Origin: Armatimonadota bacterium
GTDB taxonomy: Bacteria > Vulcanimicrobiota > JACPDT01
Assembly (NCBI GenBank): GCA_016183865.1
Contig: JACPDT010000095.1
Span: 1-35,335 of the forward strand
DNA: 35,335 nucleotides
Direction of reading: 5' to 3'
Made by a program: the position numbers and the translations under genes. The notes beneath the pieces are model-generated. The model was not told the DNA's origin and made no database searches. It saw only the letters and a list, made by a program, of their open reading frames with translations. Below, piece by piece: positions 6,945 to 15,399 of this stretch. How positions within the stretch are numbered: the stretch's first letter is position 1; every line of letters begins with the position of its first letter.

Positions 6945-8396
6945 ATGATTGTGCCGGTAAACAGCCACACCAATATCGCAGGAAATCCATACACTATAGC
7001 CCAATCGCCTGATCGCAAGGGGGAGCGAGCATCTGTTCAAGAGGACAGTTTCCGTTTCTCCCCAACGGATTTGACGCCCGAGGGCAACCTGAAGCTCATT
7101 GTCCAGACTTCGGATCAGCAACTGTTGGCCAGGCTGATGCACGAATGCGTTGATTGCGGCAAAGTGACAGGTCTCCTTTCACTCATTTCAGGGTTCTCGG
7201 CGGAGATCTCTCCCGCAGCCTATCAGAACATCTTCAGCAAGGTATCGGACAGGGTCTCCGTCACACTGGACGGGGAGGTCCTGGTCCCTAAGCCCGAGGA
7301 GCTGGCCTCCAACAATGGGGAGAGTTCGCAGCCTGCGAAGCTGGATGTGGCCCTTCCGACACTGGGTGTTGACAAGCTGCACCAGAAAGGGATCAAGGGG
7401 AAGGGGATCACCTGGGCCGTGATTGACACGGGAATCAATGCCTCCCATCCCGATTTGGAAGGGCAGGTCATCGGCTGGAAGGATTTCATCGAGGCTACCG
7501 ATTCTCCTGTGGACCCTCAGGGACATGGCACCCATGTGGGCTCCACGATTGACGGCACCGGAAAGGCCTCTGACGGCAAGTTCGTCGGTGTCGCCCCTGA
7601 GGCGAAGCTGGTCGGCGTGCGTGTTCTGGATGCGGACGGATCAGGGAGTTTTTCCGATGTGATCAAGGGAATCCAGTGGGTGGTGGAACACAAGGACGAA
7701 TTTGGGATCCGCGGCTTCAACATGTCTCTCGGAGGGACCTCTTTTTCTTCCTACAAGAACGATCCTGTGGCTCAAGCCGTTGAGAAGGCTGTCGCAGCAG
7801 GGCTTGTGGCCGAGATCGCCGCAGGGAATTCGGGACCCTCCCAGGGAACCGTCTCGACCCCGGGCATCGCGCCCTCCGCCAAAACCATCGGCGCCCTGGA
7901 TGACAAGGGAACCGTGGACCGCAGCGATGACGGCGTTGCGCGCTTCTCGGGCACGGGCCCCACCAAAGTGGACAAATTGCAGAAACCCGATCTTCTGTTC
8001 CCCGGGGTAAAGATCACGGCAGCCCTTTCGCCGGGCTCGGCCCTTGACTCTCCCGACATTCCCCACGTTGGGGACAAGTACATTACCATTTCCGGAACCT
8101 CCATGGCAACTCCTTATGGCTCCGGTGTGAGCATCCTGATGCTTTCCGTGAATCCGGACCTGACTCCGCAGCAGGTCAAAGAAATCAAGACCCGGACTGC
8201 GGAAAAGCTCGCCGATGTGGATGTGACAAGGCAGGGCTTTGGTGTCGGAATGCCGGAAAAGGCAGTTGCGGAAGCAGAAGCCCTCCTGCCGCCCGCACCG
8301 CCGGCGCCTGAGCCTCCTGTAGAGCCGCAGCCCCCCCCGCCTCCACCTTCGCAAGGAGAACCGGGCGAGCCTCCTGAGTGGCTGGTGGCGGCCTGA
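6945..8396 (+). CDS. Subtilisin-family serine protease (S8) with N-terminal prodomain
   Basis: This 483-residue protein carries the S8 catalytic triad: Asp in WAVIDTGINASHPDLE, His in GHGTHVGSTI, Ser in SGTSMATPYGSG; the oxyanion Asn is in EIAAGNSGPS. Residues ~45-125 form an I9-like prodomain (LKLIVQTSDQQ, LISGFSAEISPAAYQ, VTLDGEV) matching the small protein encoded just upstream. The last ~40 residues are Pro-rich (PPAPPAPEPPVEPQPPPPPP), and C8 (8331-8338) lies in this part. No signal peptide or membrane segment is visible, so it is either cytoplasmic or exported in a way I cannot see. The start is firm: AGGGAGG eight bases before ATG. The pair reads as protease plus extra inhibitor/chaperone. 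Confidence 0.9.
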   Translation: MIVPVNSHTNIAGNPYTIAQSPDRKGERASVQEDSFRFSPTDLTPEGNLKLIVQTSDQQLLARLMHECVDCGKVTGLLSLISGFSAEISPAAYQNIFSKVSDRVSVTLDGEVLVPKPEELASNNGESSQPAKLDVALPTLGVDKLHQKGIKGKGITWAVIDTGINASHPDLEGQVIGWKDFIEATDSPVDPQGHGTHVGSTIDGTGKASDGKFVGVAPEAKLVGVRVLDADGSGSFSDVIKGIQWVVEHKDEFGIRGFNMSLGGTSFSSYKNDPVAQAVEKAVAAGLVAEIAAGNSGPSQGTVSTPGIAPSAKTIGALDDKGTVDRSDDGVARFSGTGPTKVDKLQKPDLLFPGVKITAALSPGSALDSPDIPHVGDKYITISGTSMATPYGSGVSILMLSVNPDLTPQQVKEIKTRTAEKLADVDVTRQGFGVGMPEKAVAEAEALLPPAPPAPEPPVEPQPPPPPPSQGEPGEPPEWLVAA

Positions 8397-8537
8397 AAAA
8401 AGATACCACAGAGGCACCGAGTCGCACAAGACTCATTGTCCTCAGACCCTGTAATCCTGGAACTCTCCGTATTCTCTATGGTGAATACTCCGTAATACCA
8501 AGAAGGTTCCCGAAGTCGGCCGGGGAATCTTCCTGTC

Positions 8538-9263
8538 ATGTGGCAGTGGCTGCGGACTTTGTTCTTTCCCGTGCGGTGCATTCGCTGCGGGCTGTATGAT
8601 TGCGGCGCGATCTGCAGAAATTGCCTGACTCAGCTTCCCAGATTTGTTCCTCCCCTGTGCTCCTCCTGCGGCACATCGAAGGAGTTTCACTATTCCGTCC
8701 ATTGCATCGCCGGCTCTCGCCAGTTGAACAGGGTGATCTGTGTGTCTCCTTATGCAGGAAATGTGCGAGCCGCGATTCAGAAATTGAAGTACCGGCGCCC
8801 CGGGAATCTGGGTGAAACACTCGGAGAGTTCATGGTCGAATATGCCCGGTCTCTCGGAGATGTGGAATTGCCTGATGTGGTAGTGCCGGTACCCTTGCAT
8901 CCACAGCGAGAGAGAAAACGCGGCTATAATCAGGCAGTCATCCTTGGGGCCGCCGTCGCTGCGGGACTGGGGGCACAGTTGGACACCAGTGCCTTGTCTC
9001 GGAAAAGGGACACCTTTCCTCAGTGGCGTCTTTCCCGCAGACAGAGAGGGGCCAATGTGAGGGGAGCTTTCGCGTGTGGTCCCTCATTTTCCGGCGCCCA
9101 CGTGCTTCTTGTGGATGACATTATTACGACATCGGCCACAGTAAATGAATGCGCCTCTGTTTTGAGGCGGGCAGGGGCAAAACGAGTAGATGCCTTTGCT
9201 CTGGCGAGGGATCTGGTCCTGGACAGCGAACACATTGATCGAAGGGAGCAGCGCCATGTCTAA
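8538..9263 (+). CDS. comF: ComF family phosphoribosyltransferase-like protein
   Basis: This 241-residue protein has an N-terminal zinc-ribbon-like cluster (CIRCG, CRNC, CSSCG) and a C-terminal PRTase fold with the PRPP loop VLLVDDIITTSATVNE. Between them lie VVPVPLHPQRERKRGYNQA and RRQRGANVRGAF, both standard for ComF/GntX. ComF takes part in uptake of single-stranded DNA during transformation in Gram-positives and related bacteria; its exact chemistry is unsettled. The downstream type IV pilus genes fit a competence role, but comF is also common in non-competent genomes. It overlaps the response-regulator gene by 8 bases, suggesting translational coupling. The 141 bases upstream (8397-8537) hold no gene that I can see. 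No strong ribosome-binding site precedes the ATG. Confidence 0.88.
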   Translation: MWQWLRTLFFPVRCIRCGLYDCGAICRNCLTQLPRFVPPLCSSCGTSKEFHYSVHCIAGSRQLNRVICVSPYAGNVRAAIQKLKYRRPGNLGETLGEFMVEYARSLGDVELPDVVVPVPLHPQRERKRGYNQAVILGAAVAAGLGAQLDTSALSRKRDTFPQWRLSRRQRGANVRGAFACGPSFSGAHVLLVDDIITTSATVNECASVLRRAGAKRVDAFALARDLVLDSEHIDRREQRHV

Positions 9264-9939
9264 GATTCTGCTTGTTGATGATGAGAAGCCTCTGGTGGAT
9301 TCTCTCTCCTATAACCTCACGAAAGAGGGCTACACCGTGTTAGTCGCTTATGACGGGACAACCGCAGTCACCAAGGCCGAACAGGAAAAGCCTGATTTGA
9401 TCGTTCTTGACCTCATGCTTCCCCAAATGAGCGGTTTGGATGTGTGCCGGGCGCTAAGGGAGAAGCACATCAGCACCCCTATCATCATGTTGACCGCAAA
9501 GGGAACGGAGGTGGATCGGGTCGTAGGGCTTGAAATCGGCGCTGATGACTATGTGACCAAACCGTTCAGCCTCAGAGAGCTGATTGCCAGAATCAAGGCG
9601 ATGCTCCGCAGGTTGTCTGCGTCGTCGAAACCCGCATCCGATCTCATGCAGATCGGCGATGTGGCATTCAATGTCCCGAAGCACGAGGCATCGCTCAAGG
9701 GCGCGGTCCTGGAGCTTTCTCCCAAGGAGCTCGAACTGCTGAAATTGCTCATGTCGAATGCGGGTAAGGTCCTGACACGGGATACACTGCTGGAAGCGGT
9801 CTGGGGCATTGATTTTTACGGTGATGCGAAGACTGTTGATGTGCACATCCGATGGCTGAGGGAGAAGATAGAGCCCGATCCCGGTCAGCCCTTTTATATC
9901 AAGACCGTTCGCGGTCTCGGATATCGCTTCGAGGGGTAG
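9256..9939 (+). CDS. phoB: OmpR/PhoB-family response regulator
   Basis: The receiver domain spans residues 1-115 (ILLVDDEKPLV acidic pocket, phospho-acceptor Asp in IVLDLMLPQMSG, Lys in YVTKPFSLREL). The PhoB-type winged helix covers ~130-225 (LSPKELELLKLLMSNAGKV, VDVHIRWLREKIEP, IKTVRGLGYRFEG). Its length of 227 residues is normal. ATG 9256 follows AAGGGAG and overlaps the end of comF; the track ORF start at 9190 is antisense-free but lies inside comF and lacks a ribosome site. The kinase gene begins four bases after the stop, so the two form a pair. The Pho-box-like repeats at 12125 make phosphate control the best guess. This subfamily binds 11-bp-spaced direct repeats, which agrees. Confidence 0.9.
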   Translation: MSKILLVDDEKPLVDSLSYNLTKEGYTVLVAYDGTTAVTKAEQEKPDLIVLDLMLPQMSGLDVCRALREKHISTPIIMLTAKGTEVDRVVGLEIGADDYVTKPFSLRELIARIKAMLRRLSASSKPASDLMQIGDVAFNVPKHEASLKGAVLELSPKELELLKLLMSNAGKVLTRDTLLEAVWGIDFYGDAKTVDVHIRWLREKIEPDPGQPFYIKTVRGLGYRFEG

Positions 9940-9943
9940 GGGA

Positions 9944-11764
9944 ATGTTCCGCAGTATCCAGTGGAGACTGACCATCACCTTTATTATCCTTCTGGCTTGC
10001 TCCATGGCGGTCCTTGGGTTCTTTTTCCTCAACTCCCTGGAGCATTTTTACCAGCGGAACCTCGAGAAACGACTGGTCACAAACATTTCAGCCCTCGAGA
10101 CCCGTGTGATCGGGTATCTGGAGATGGGCAAGCCGCTGGATTCCGTCCAGGCCGTCAGCCAATGCATCGGTGAAGAGGTACGTGTGGGTGTGAGTGTTTT
10201 TGATGAGAAAGGCAAGCTTTTGGGAGATTCGGAAGGCACCCGGAACCCGTCGGAGTATATGAACTTGAAGGAAGTCCTGGAAGCCCTTCAAGGCAAGACA
10301 GGGAGGGTTGTCCGGACATCCCCCAGAACGGACACTCCTTTCTTCTATGTGGCTATGCCCGTCAAGCAGGACGGACGAATCAAAGGCGTGGTGAGGGTTG
10401 CCGCTCCCCTAACGGAAGTAAGAGGGTCTTTGCACCAGATGCGTGTGATGCTTCTGTGGGGGATCGCCCTGACCCTGATCCTGGCGCTTGCCGCTTGCAT
10501 GAAGATGGCTCAGGCAATTTCCAGTCCGATTCGGGAGCTCAGCCGCATGGCTCAGGGGATCGTACGAGGGGACTGGGGAGGGACCATTCCCTTTCGCAGC
10601 AATGATGAATTGGGGCAGTTGGTGCAATCCTTTGATGAAATGAGGGGAAAGCTTCGGGAAACAATCGGAGAGATACGGCAAGAGAAAAGCAAGATGGAGG
10701 CGATCATTTCACATCTGGCTGATGGCGTGATTCTGGTGGACGAAGGAGGCAAGATACTGCTGGTGAACAACGGATTTGCCGATATCCTGAACCTTGACCC
10801 CGATCTACTCGTGGGCAGGAGAAAAGAGGACCTGCCGGCCGACTCTCAGATCCGTCCCCTTGTGGAAGAGATGTGTCGTCAGCAAAGTTTCTCCAGCGAG
10901 CTGCAAATTTCCGATGAGACGGACGCTTCCGAGGTCAAGTACCTGCACGTGCACGGCATCGCCCTGAAGGGCGCTGATGGAGAGAAGGCGGGTGCAGTGG
11001 CCGTGTTGCACGATCTGACCAGGATTTATCAGTCGGAGCGCATGAGACAGGAGTTCGTTGCCAATGTATCCCATGAGCTGCGTACACCGGTGACGACGAT
11101 TCTTGTGATGGCCGAAAGCCTGCTGGGCGGCGCCCAGGAGGACCCCTCGGTGGCAGAGCAGTTCCTGAAAAACATCGCATCCGAATCGGAGCGTCTGGGG
11201 AAGCTTATTGTGGACTTGCTTGAGATTTCCCGTTTCGATTCCGGAGAAATTCGCCTCGAAAAAACTCCTTTCGTCATTGCCGACCTGATCCGACAGACTG
11301 TGCAGAAGCTTTCTCCCCAGGCCCATCAGAAAGGGGTCGCCGTTCAGACGGACCTTCTCCCGTCATCCATCTGGGTTTGCGCAGATGAAGAGCGAATGAA
11401 TCAGGTGCTCATAAATCTTCTGGACAATGCGATCAAATACACCCAGGGAGGAGGGAAAGTGTCCATCGCATGCTGGGAGCTGGGAGGGGTCGTGAAGATC
11501 CAGATTTCGGACACAGGCGTAGGAATCCCGCAGGATGACCTCCCCAGGATCTTTGAGCGTTTCTACAGGGTGGACAAGGCACGATCCAGGGCCCAGGGAG
11601 GCACCGGTCTGGGTCTTTCCATCGCAAAATACTTTGTGGAAGCCCACGGCGGGACCATAATCGTGGAAAGCAAAGAAGGCAAAGGAACCGCTTTTACCAT
11701 TGCACTGCCCCACGGAGAGTCCGTGGTCCCTTCCCCCACCTCATCTTGTATGATAAGGTCATAA
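9944..11764 (+). CDS. phoR: PhoR-like sensor histidine kinase (TM-periplasmic-TM-HAMP-PAS-HisKA-HATPase)
   Basis: This 606-residue membrane kinase has TM1 at ~8-28, an extracytoplasmic sensor region of ~135 residues, TM2 at ~168-190 and a HAMP linker (MAQAISSPIRELSRMAQGI). A PAS domain (DGVILVDEGGKILLVNNGF) precedes the HisKA domain with phospho-His in FVANVSHELRTPVTT. The ATPase boxes are N (NLLDNAIKY), G1 (DTGVGIP), F (IFERFYRVDKARS) and G2 (GGTGLGLSIAKYF). The order TM-sensor-TM-HAMP-PAS-HisKA is that of Gram-positive-type PhoR and WalK. It phosphorylates the response regulator encoded four bases upstream. No pst or phoU genes are in the window, so the phosphate assignment rests on domain order and the nearby repeat array. 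Confidence 0.9.
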   Translation: MFRSIQWRLTITFIILLACSMAVLGFFFLNSLEHFYQRNLEKRLVTNISALETRVIGYLEMGKPLDSVQAVSQCIGEEVRVGVSVFDEKGKLLGDSEGTRNPSEYMNLKEVLEALQGKTGRVVRTSPRTDTPFFYVAMPVKQDGRIKGVVRVAAPLTEVRGSLHQMRVMLLWGIALTLILALAACMKMAQAISSPIRELSRMAQGIVRGDWGGTIPFRSNDELGQLVQSFDEMRGKLRETIGEIRQEKSKMEAIISHLADGVILVDEGGKILLVNNGFADILNLDPDLLVGRRKEDLPADSQIRPLVEEMCRQQSFSSELQISDETDASEVKYLHVHGIALKGADGEKAGAVAVLHDLTRIYQSERMRQEFVANVSHELRTPVTTILVMAESLLGGAQEDPSVAEQFLKNIASESERLGKLIVDLLEISRFDSGEIRLEKTPFVIADLIRQTVQKLSPQAHQKGVAVQTDLLPSSIWVCADEERMNQVLINLLDNAIKYTQGGGKVSIACWELGGVVKIQISDTGVGIPQDDLPRIFERFYRVDKARSRAQGGTGLGLSIAKYFVEAHGGTIIVESKEGKGTAFTIALPHGESVVPSPTSSCMIRS

Positions 11765-11797
11765 GGAATCTCGTAATACCCGGGAGGAGGGGACTCC

Positions 11798-12118
11798 ATG
11801 TCGGAGAAAGATGTTGCCATGGACACGGACCAAAGGTTTTCACTTTCCCTGCCCTTATCTACCAAGTACCAGACCATTCGAACTTTTCGGGTGGATAAGA
11901 GGCTCCAGGAGGCAATCCACCTGTTTCAGAGCAAAGTATACAAAGGGTGCGGCAAGAGGCCCTCTCTCAGTCTTCAGGTTCGTCTGGGCCTTTCCATCCT
12001 GCACTCCCTTCCTATTGATTTTCAGGAGCTTTCCGAGATTCCTACGGAGAATCTGGAGTATTTTTTGAAAGATCGGGCTTTGACTCTCTTGAGGGAGATC
12101 AATGGGCAGGATTCTTAG
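11798..12118 (+). CDS. Small protein of unknown function
   Basis: This 106-residue protein matches no family I recognise. It is soluble, charged and mostly helical in appearance (KRLQEAIHLFQSKVYKGCGK, LSLQVRLGLSILHS, LEYFLKDRALTLLREI), with no signal peptide or membrane segment and a single Cys. ATG 11798 follows GGGAGGAGGGG at good distance, so translation is credible. The gene starts 33 bases after the kinase stop and is probably the last gene of the comF-phoB-phoR unit. A role as an accessory of the two-component system is possible but is only positional inference. Confidence 0.6.
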   Translation: MSEKDVAMDTDQRFSLSLPLSTKYQTIRTFRVDKRLQEAIHLFQSKVYKGCGKRPSLSLQVRLGLSILHSLPIDFQELSEIPTENLEYFLKDRALTLLREINGQDS

Positions 12119-12124
12119 CTCAAA

Positions 12125-12190
12125 TTTAACCGGAATTTAGAGAATCCTTAATCTTCGCTTTACCTGATTTTAATGAACATAGGTTATGAT
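12125..12190 (+). promoter_or_regulatory. Pho-box-like array of five 11-bp-spaced repeats plus -10 element
   Basis: Five 8-mers occur with exact 3-base spacers: TTTAACCG (12125), TTTAGAGA (12136), CTTAATCT (12147), CTTTACCT (12158) and TTTAATGA (12169). The third fits the cyanobacterial Pho-box consensus PyTTAAPyPyT exactly and the others match it partly; Bacillus PhoP boxes also have 11-bp period. A -10-like TATGAT follows at 12185-12190, and the -35 region is poor, as expected for an activated promoter. The array lies just downstream of the phoB/phoR genes and 120 bases before the transglutaminase gene. The repeat spacing is read directly; binding by this regulator is inference. Confidence 0.6.
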
Positions 12191-12309
12191 ATTAGGGATC
12201 TAAGTAATACCAAAAAGTGTTACAGTTCAAGATGGAAAGAGGTGACAACCGGAGAATCCCCAGAGAAAGACGATTTAGTTGAATCCGCAAAACGAAAGGA
12301 GAGCGAATA

Positions 12310-13395
12310 GTGGGTAAGTCAATGAGAATCGCGACCATCTGCATCATACTGGCGTTGTTGTTTGCGGTGACAGGGACTCTGGTGCTTGCGGCCGACAAGT
12401 ACATGGAGGTCAGCAACACCATTGAGATCAAGGACATTCCGGCCAACACCACAAAGGTGGAGCTTTGGATGCCCTATCCCGACAGTGACGAATACCAGAG
12501 AGTGACCGATGTTTCCGTTGATGCCCCGTATCCGGTCAATATCACGCATGATTCGGATTATGGAAATCCCATGATCCATATGGCCATATTTAACCCTCAG
12601 GAGACGAAATTCAAGGTAAAAGTGAAGTTCAAAGTCCTCAGGCATGAGGTTGATCTGACCAAAGCGGATCCAGGCCAGGTCACCCCCTGGCCGGCGAATT
12701 ATAGGGAGTATTTCGCCACTTTTCTCCGCCCCAACAAGAACATCATTGTGGATGAGACGACTCTCAAGCTGGCGAAAGAGGTCGTAAAAGGGGAGACCAA
12801 CCCGTTTCTTCAGGCAAAAGCCATTGCCAAATATACCTTTGAGAAGATGAAATACGACTACACCCCCGACAAGAAGAACGCATCCAAGGAAGGGAGCACC
12901 AAACATGCGCTGACCGTCTGTGAAGGAGGCTGCAAGGACTTCCACGCTCTTTTTATCTCCCTCTGTCGTTCCCTCGGAATTCCCGCCAGGTACACCCTGG
13001 GGCACAATCTCAAGGATTCCGATGAAGGCAAGGACATGAAAAACGGCTATCACTGCTGGGCTGAAGCCTACATTCCCGGTATCGGCTGGTATCCCACAGA
13101 CCTGTCGGAAGCAAAGAAATGCGAGGATGCCTATAACAAGGATAACTCCAAGACCGATCAGTTGACGAAACGGGATAAGCTCATCTGGGGATGGTGGTAT
13201 CCGGATCGAGTAGGTTTGTTCCTCGGAAGAGACATTCTTTGCTGCCCGGCCCAAGTCTCGGAGCGGCCTGCCAGTCTTGATCCCGCTTATGTGGAAATAG
13301 ACGGGACGACCCACTACGAGATCACCCGCGTGATGTCCTTCAAGAAGCTTCCCACTCCCGCACCCGGTGTGGCTGAAAGCAATATGGGAAAATAA
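12310..13395 (+). CDS. Secreted transglutaminase-like (papain-fold) protein
   Basis: This 361-residue protein has a signal peptide (KSMRIATICIILALLFAVTG, cleavage near VLAADK), a beta-rich N-terminal half (EIKDIPANTTKVELWMPYP), and a transglutaminase-like core. The triad is visible: Cys in CEGGCKDFHALF, His in GYHCWAEAYI, Asp in WYPTDLSEA. Bacterial members of this fold are usually periplasmic or cell-surface peptidases or crosslinkers acting on protein or peptidoglycan; the substrate here is unknown. A CC pair occurs near the C-terminus (ILCCPAQV). GTG 12310 follows AAGGAG with eight bases between and is preferred over ATG 12322. The upstream Pho-like array suggests induction under phosphate stress. 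A strong terminator follows at 13424. Confidence 0.85.
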   Translation: MGKSMRIATICIILALLFAVTGTLVLAADKYMEVSNTIEIKDIPANTTKVELWMPYPDSDEYQRVTDVSVDAPYPVNITHDSDYGNPMIHMAIFNPQETKFKVKVKFKVLRHEVDLTKADPGQVTPWPANYREYFATFLRPNKNIIVDETTLKLAKEVVKGETNPFLQAKAIAKYTFEKMKYDYTPDKKNASKEGSTKHALTVCEGGCKDFHALFISLCRSLGIPARYTLGHNLKDSDEGKDMKNGYHCWAEAYIPGIGWYPTDLSEAKKCEDAYNKDNSKTDQLTKRDKLIWGWWYPDRVGLFLGRDILCCPAQVSERPASLDPAYVEIDGTTHYEITRVMSFKKLPTPAPGVAESNMGK

Positions 13396-13423
13396 CGGCG
13401 CCAGGTCTCGCGCCCCGCATAAG

Positions 13424-13460
13424 GAAGACCCGGGGAACTCCCGGGTCTTCTCTATTCTTC
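13424..13460 (+). terminator. Rho-independent terminator of the transglutaminase gene
   Basis: A perfect 11-bp stem (GAAGACCCGGG at 13424-13434 with CCCGGGTCTTC at 13440-13450) and a GAACT loop are followed by TCTATTCTTC. The stem is symmetrical enough to act also on the convergent peptide-binding-protein transcript. Confidence 0.85.
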
Positions 13461-13570
13461 TGCGCGTTGCAAATTGCAGTAATGTCAGCGCGGAGGGGTG
13501 ACGCCGGAGGCGGCGGCAGGACCCCGTAGCGCGTCATTCTGCAGCAAATTCGTGCAGTTTGCAACGCGCA
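13461..13570. repeat. ~110-bp imperfect palindrome (MITE- or REP-like element)
   Basis: The ends are 16-bp inverted repeats with one mismatch: TGCGCGTTGCAAATTG (13461-13476) against CAGTTTGCAACGCGCA (13555-13570). Pairing continues inward: GTAATG against CATTC, GCGCGGAGGGGT against ACCCCGTAGCGC, and a GC-rich tip near 13503. One arm carries about 12 extra bases near 13542-13554. The unit lies between two convergent genes and after a complete terminator, so it is not needed for termination. No second copy was seen in this window. A TATAAT sits at 13575, just outside. Confidence 0.65.
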
Positions 13571-13614
13571 ACACTATAATCGGGGTGGCGCTTTGGTGCG
13601 TTCTTGATCTCCAG

Positions 13615-15180
13615 TTACATCTTGGAGACTCTCTGAAGCCTCAGCCGGCCCGCGGGATTCAAGCGCACTCCGAAGAGATCGGTTCGATGCGCAAGAAGAT
13701 CCATTCCATAGCTCAGGAAAGCGCAGGGGCGCTCCTTGTAAAGGAGATTCTGGGCCTCATAGTAAAGTCGCGAACGCTCGCGGAGATTCGCCGTTTCCCG
13801 CGCCTTCTGCAATACCCCGTCAACAGCGGGATTCGAAAAATAGAAGAGGTTCTGGGATGTCTTGATCTGACTGGAGTTGAAAAGAATGTACAGGAAATTA
13901 TCAGGGTCTCCATTGTCGCCGATCCACCCCAGGAGAAACAGGTCCCCTTTTCCTTCATTGACGGCCTTCAGGTAATCATTCCAGTTGTTCTCTATGATGC
14001 GCGTCCTGATGCCGACCTTTGACAGGTATCTGGAGATCTCCTCCGCCAGGCGCTTTCCTACGAGGTTATATGGGCGGGGATTGTCATAACACCAGATCTC
14101 CGTATGGAACCCATGGGGATATCCCGCCTTCTTGAGAAGCAATCTCGCCTTTTCAGGGGAATAGGTCACATAAGGAAGGTCTCCGTTATATCCGAAGAAT
14201 TTTGGAGGAAGGGGGCTGTTGGCAGGGAGGGCCCCTCCTCCATACAGACTCGCCACAAGGGCCTTGGAATCAATCGCACTGTGAACGGCGATGCGGACGT
14301 CCTTACGGTTGAAGGGCTTTCTGTTGCATCGGAAACCCAGGTAGTTCAGGCTCATACCGGGCTCGGCCACAAGGCGGATCTGTGGAGACTGCTTCAAGGG
14401 CTCTATCTCCTCCGGCGGTATGCCGTCTATCAGGTCGGCTTTCGCAGTCAGGAGATATCGAACACGGTCCTCCTTGGATGGGATCACTTTGAAGACGAGT
14501 CGCTTGATTTTCGGTTTCTCATCCCAGTACGAACCATTTCTCCTGAGCACAATTTCGTCGTTCTTCTTCCAGCTTTCAAGCACAAAAGGCCCTGTGCCCA
14601 CAGGGTGCTCGGAAAAACTCCTTCCGTATTTCTTGAGTCCCTCCGGACTTACGATGGGCGAGGAAGACGCCATGGCAAGGTTGAAAAGAAAGGGAGCATA
14701 AGGATATTTCAGCCTGAACAGGATCGTGTCATGATCGGGAGTTTCGATCTCAGATATCATCCCCAGCGCAAAATCGGCATAGGGGCTGCGCTGTTCCGGT
14801 GCAAGGGGGTGGCCTTTCTTGAGCTGGCGCTCGAAAGAGACCCTCACAGACTCCGAGTCAAAAGGAGTCCCATCGTGGAACAGCACCCCTTTCCTCAGAT
14901 GAAAAACCCAGGTCAGCCCGTTGTCCCTGGTTTCCCACGAAACGGCCAGGGCGGGCTCAACTTCTGTGGTTTCTTCCTTGTATCGGACCAGTCCCTCGAA
15001 GATCTGTTCCGAGACGCGGGTGGATTCCGTGTCATTGATCAGGGCGGGGTCGAGGTGGATTGAGTCGGCCGCACGACCGTAAATCAAGGTCTCTCTTGGC
15101 CCAACATCTCCAGGAGTACAGCCTGCAAAAAAGCTCAAAAGAAGAAACAGGAGGAAAAAACCGCGGACGCCCAATGTCAT
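13615..15180 (-). CDS. ABC transporter peptide-binding lipoprotein (SBP family 5, DppA/OppA-like)
   Basis: From ATG 15180 this is a 521-residue protein with a lipoprotein signal (FLLFLLLSFFAGC, lipidated Cys about residue 21). The body is a family-5 solute-binding protein: IYGRAADSIHLDPALINDTE, EGLVRYKEETTEVEPALA, FHLRKGVLFHDGTPFDSESV, VGTGPFVLESW, and RPYNLVGKRLAEEI near the C-terminus. It would capture peptides or similar oligomers at the membrane for an ABC importer; no permease or ATPase genes are adjacent, so it is an orphan here. The track ORF extends to 15498, but that part is antisense to spacer and glgA. AAGG stands closely before the ATG. It converges on the transglutaminase gene. 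Confidence 0.9.
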   Translation of the reverse strand: MTLGVRGFFLLFLLLSFFAGCTPGDVGPRETLIYGRAADSIHLDPALINDTESTRVSEQIFEGLVRYKEETTEVEPALAVSWETRDNGLTWVFHLRKGVLFHDGTPFDSESVRVSFERQLKKGHPLAPEQRSPYADFALGMISEIETPDHDTILFRLKYPYAPFLFNLAMASSSPIVSPEGLKKYGRSFSEHPVGTGPFVLESWKKNDEIVLRRNGSYWDEKPKIKRLVFKVIPSKEDRVRYLLTAKADLIDGIPPEEIEPLKQSPQIRLVAEPGMSLNYLGFRCNRKPFNRKDVRIAVHSAIDSKALVASLYGGGALPANSPLPPKFFGYNGDLPYVTYSPEKARLLLKKAGYPHGFHTEIWCYDNPRPYNLVGKRLAEEISRYLSKVGIRTRIIENNWNDYLKAVNEGKGDLFLLGWIGDNGDPDNFLYILFNSSQIKTSQNLFYFSNPAVDGVLQKARETANLRERSRLYYEAQNLLYKERPCAFLSYGMDLLAHRTDLFGVRLNPAGRLRLQRVSKM

Positions 15181-15399
15181 TAACCTTCCCGGTATTCGAC
15201 GGGCCTGCGCCACTCCTTCGGAGTGCCGCCTGCGGCAGCCCCAGGCCCTCGTGTTTAGTACTACAGCGCCGTTTTGCCGCGTTGAAAACTTGACACCAAT
15301 GGTCACTACCGCCAGTAGTTCCACGGACCTGCGGGAAATCCTTCCCCCTTTGCAGGAAATCGTCGGAGAGTTCCAGAAATGGGCCGTGCGAGGTGTGAA
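15181..15399. promoter_or_regulatory. Spacer between divergent SBP and glgA genes
   Basis: No gene is visible in these 219 bases. On the plus strand a perfect -35 element TTGACA lies at 15290-15295, but the region 16-18 bases further has only a weak -10 (AGTAGTT). It is a candidate promoter for the disrupted glgA gene. A short hairpin (GTTTT/AAAAC) precedes it. Confidence 0.3.

Noticed and set aside
8331-8338. C8 tract in the subtilase as a phase-variation switch
   Set aside because: It lies in the Pro-rich tail after the catalytic domain, so slippage would change only the last ~20 residues.
13575-13580. TATAAT as a promoter antisense to the peptide-binding gene
   Set aside because: No acceptable -35 lies 16-18 bases upstream and no plus-strand gene follows.
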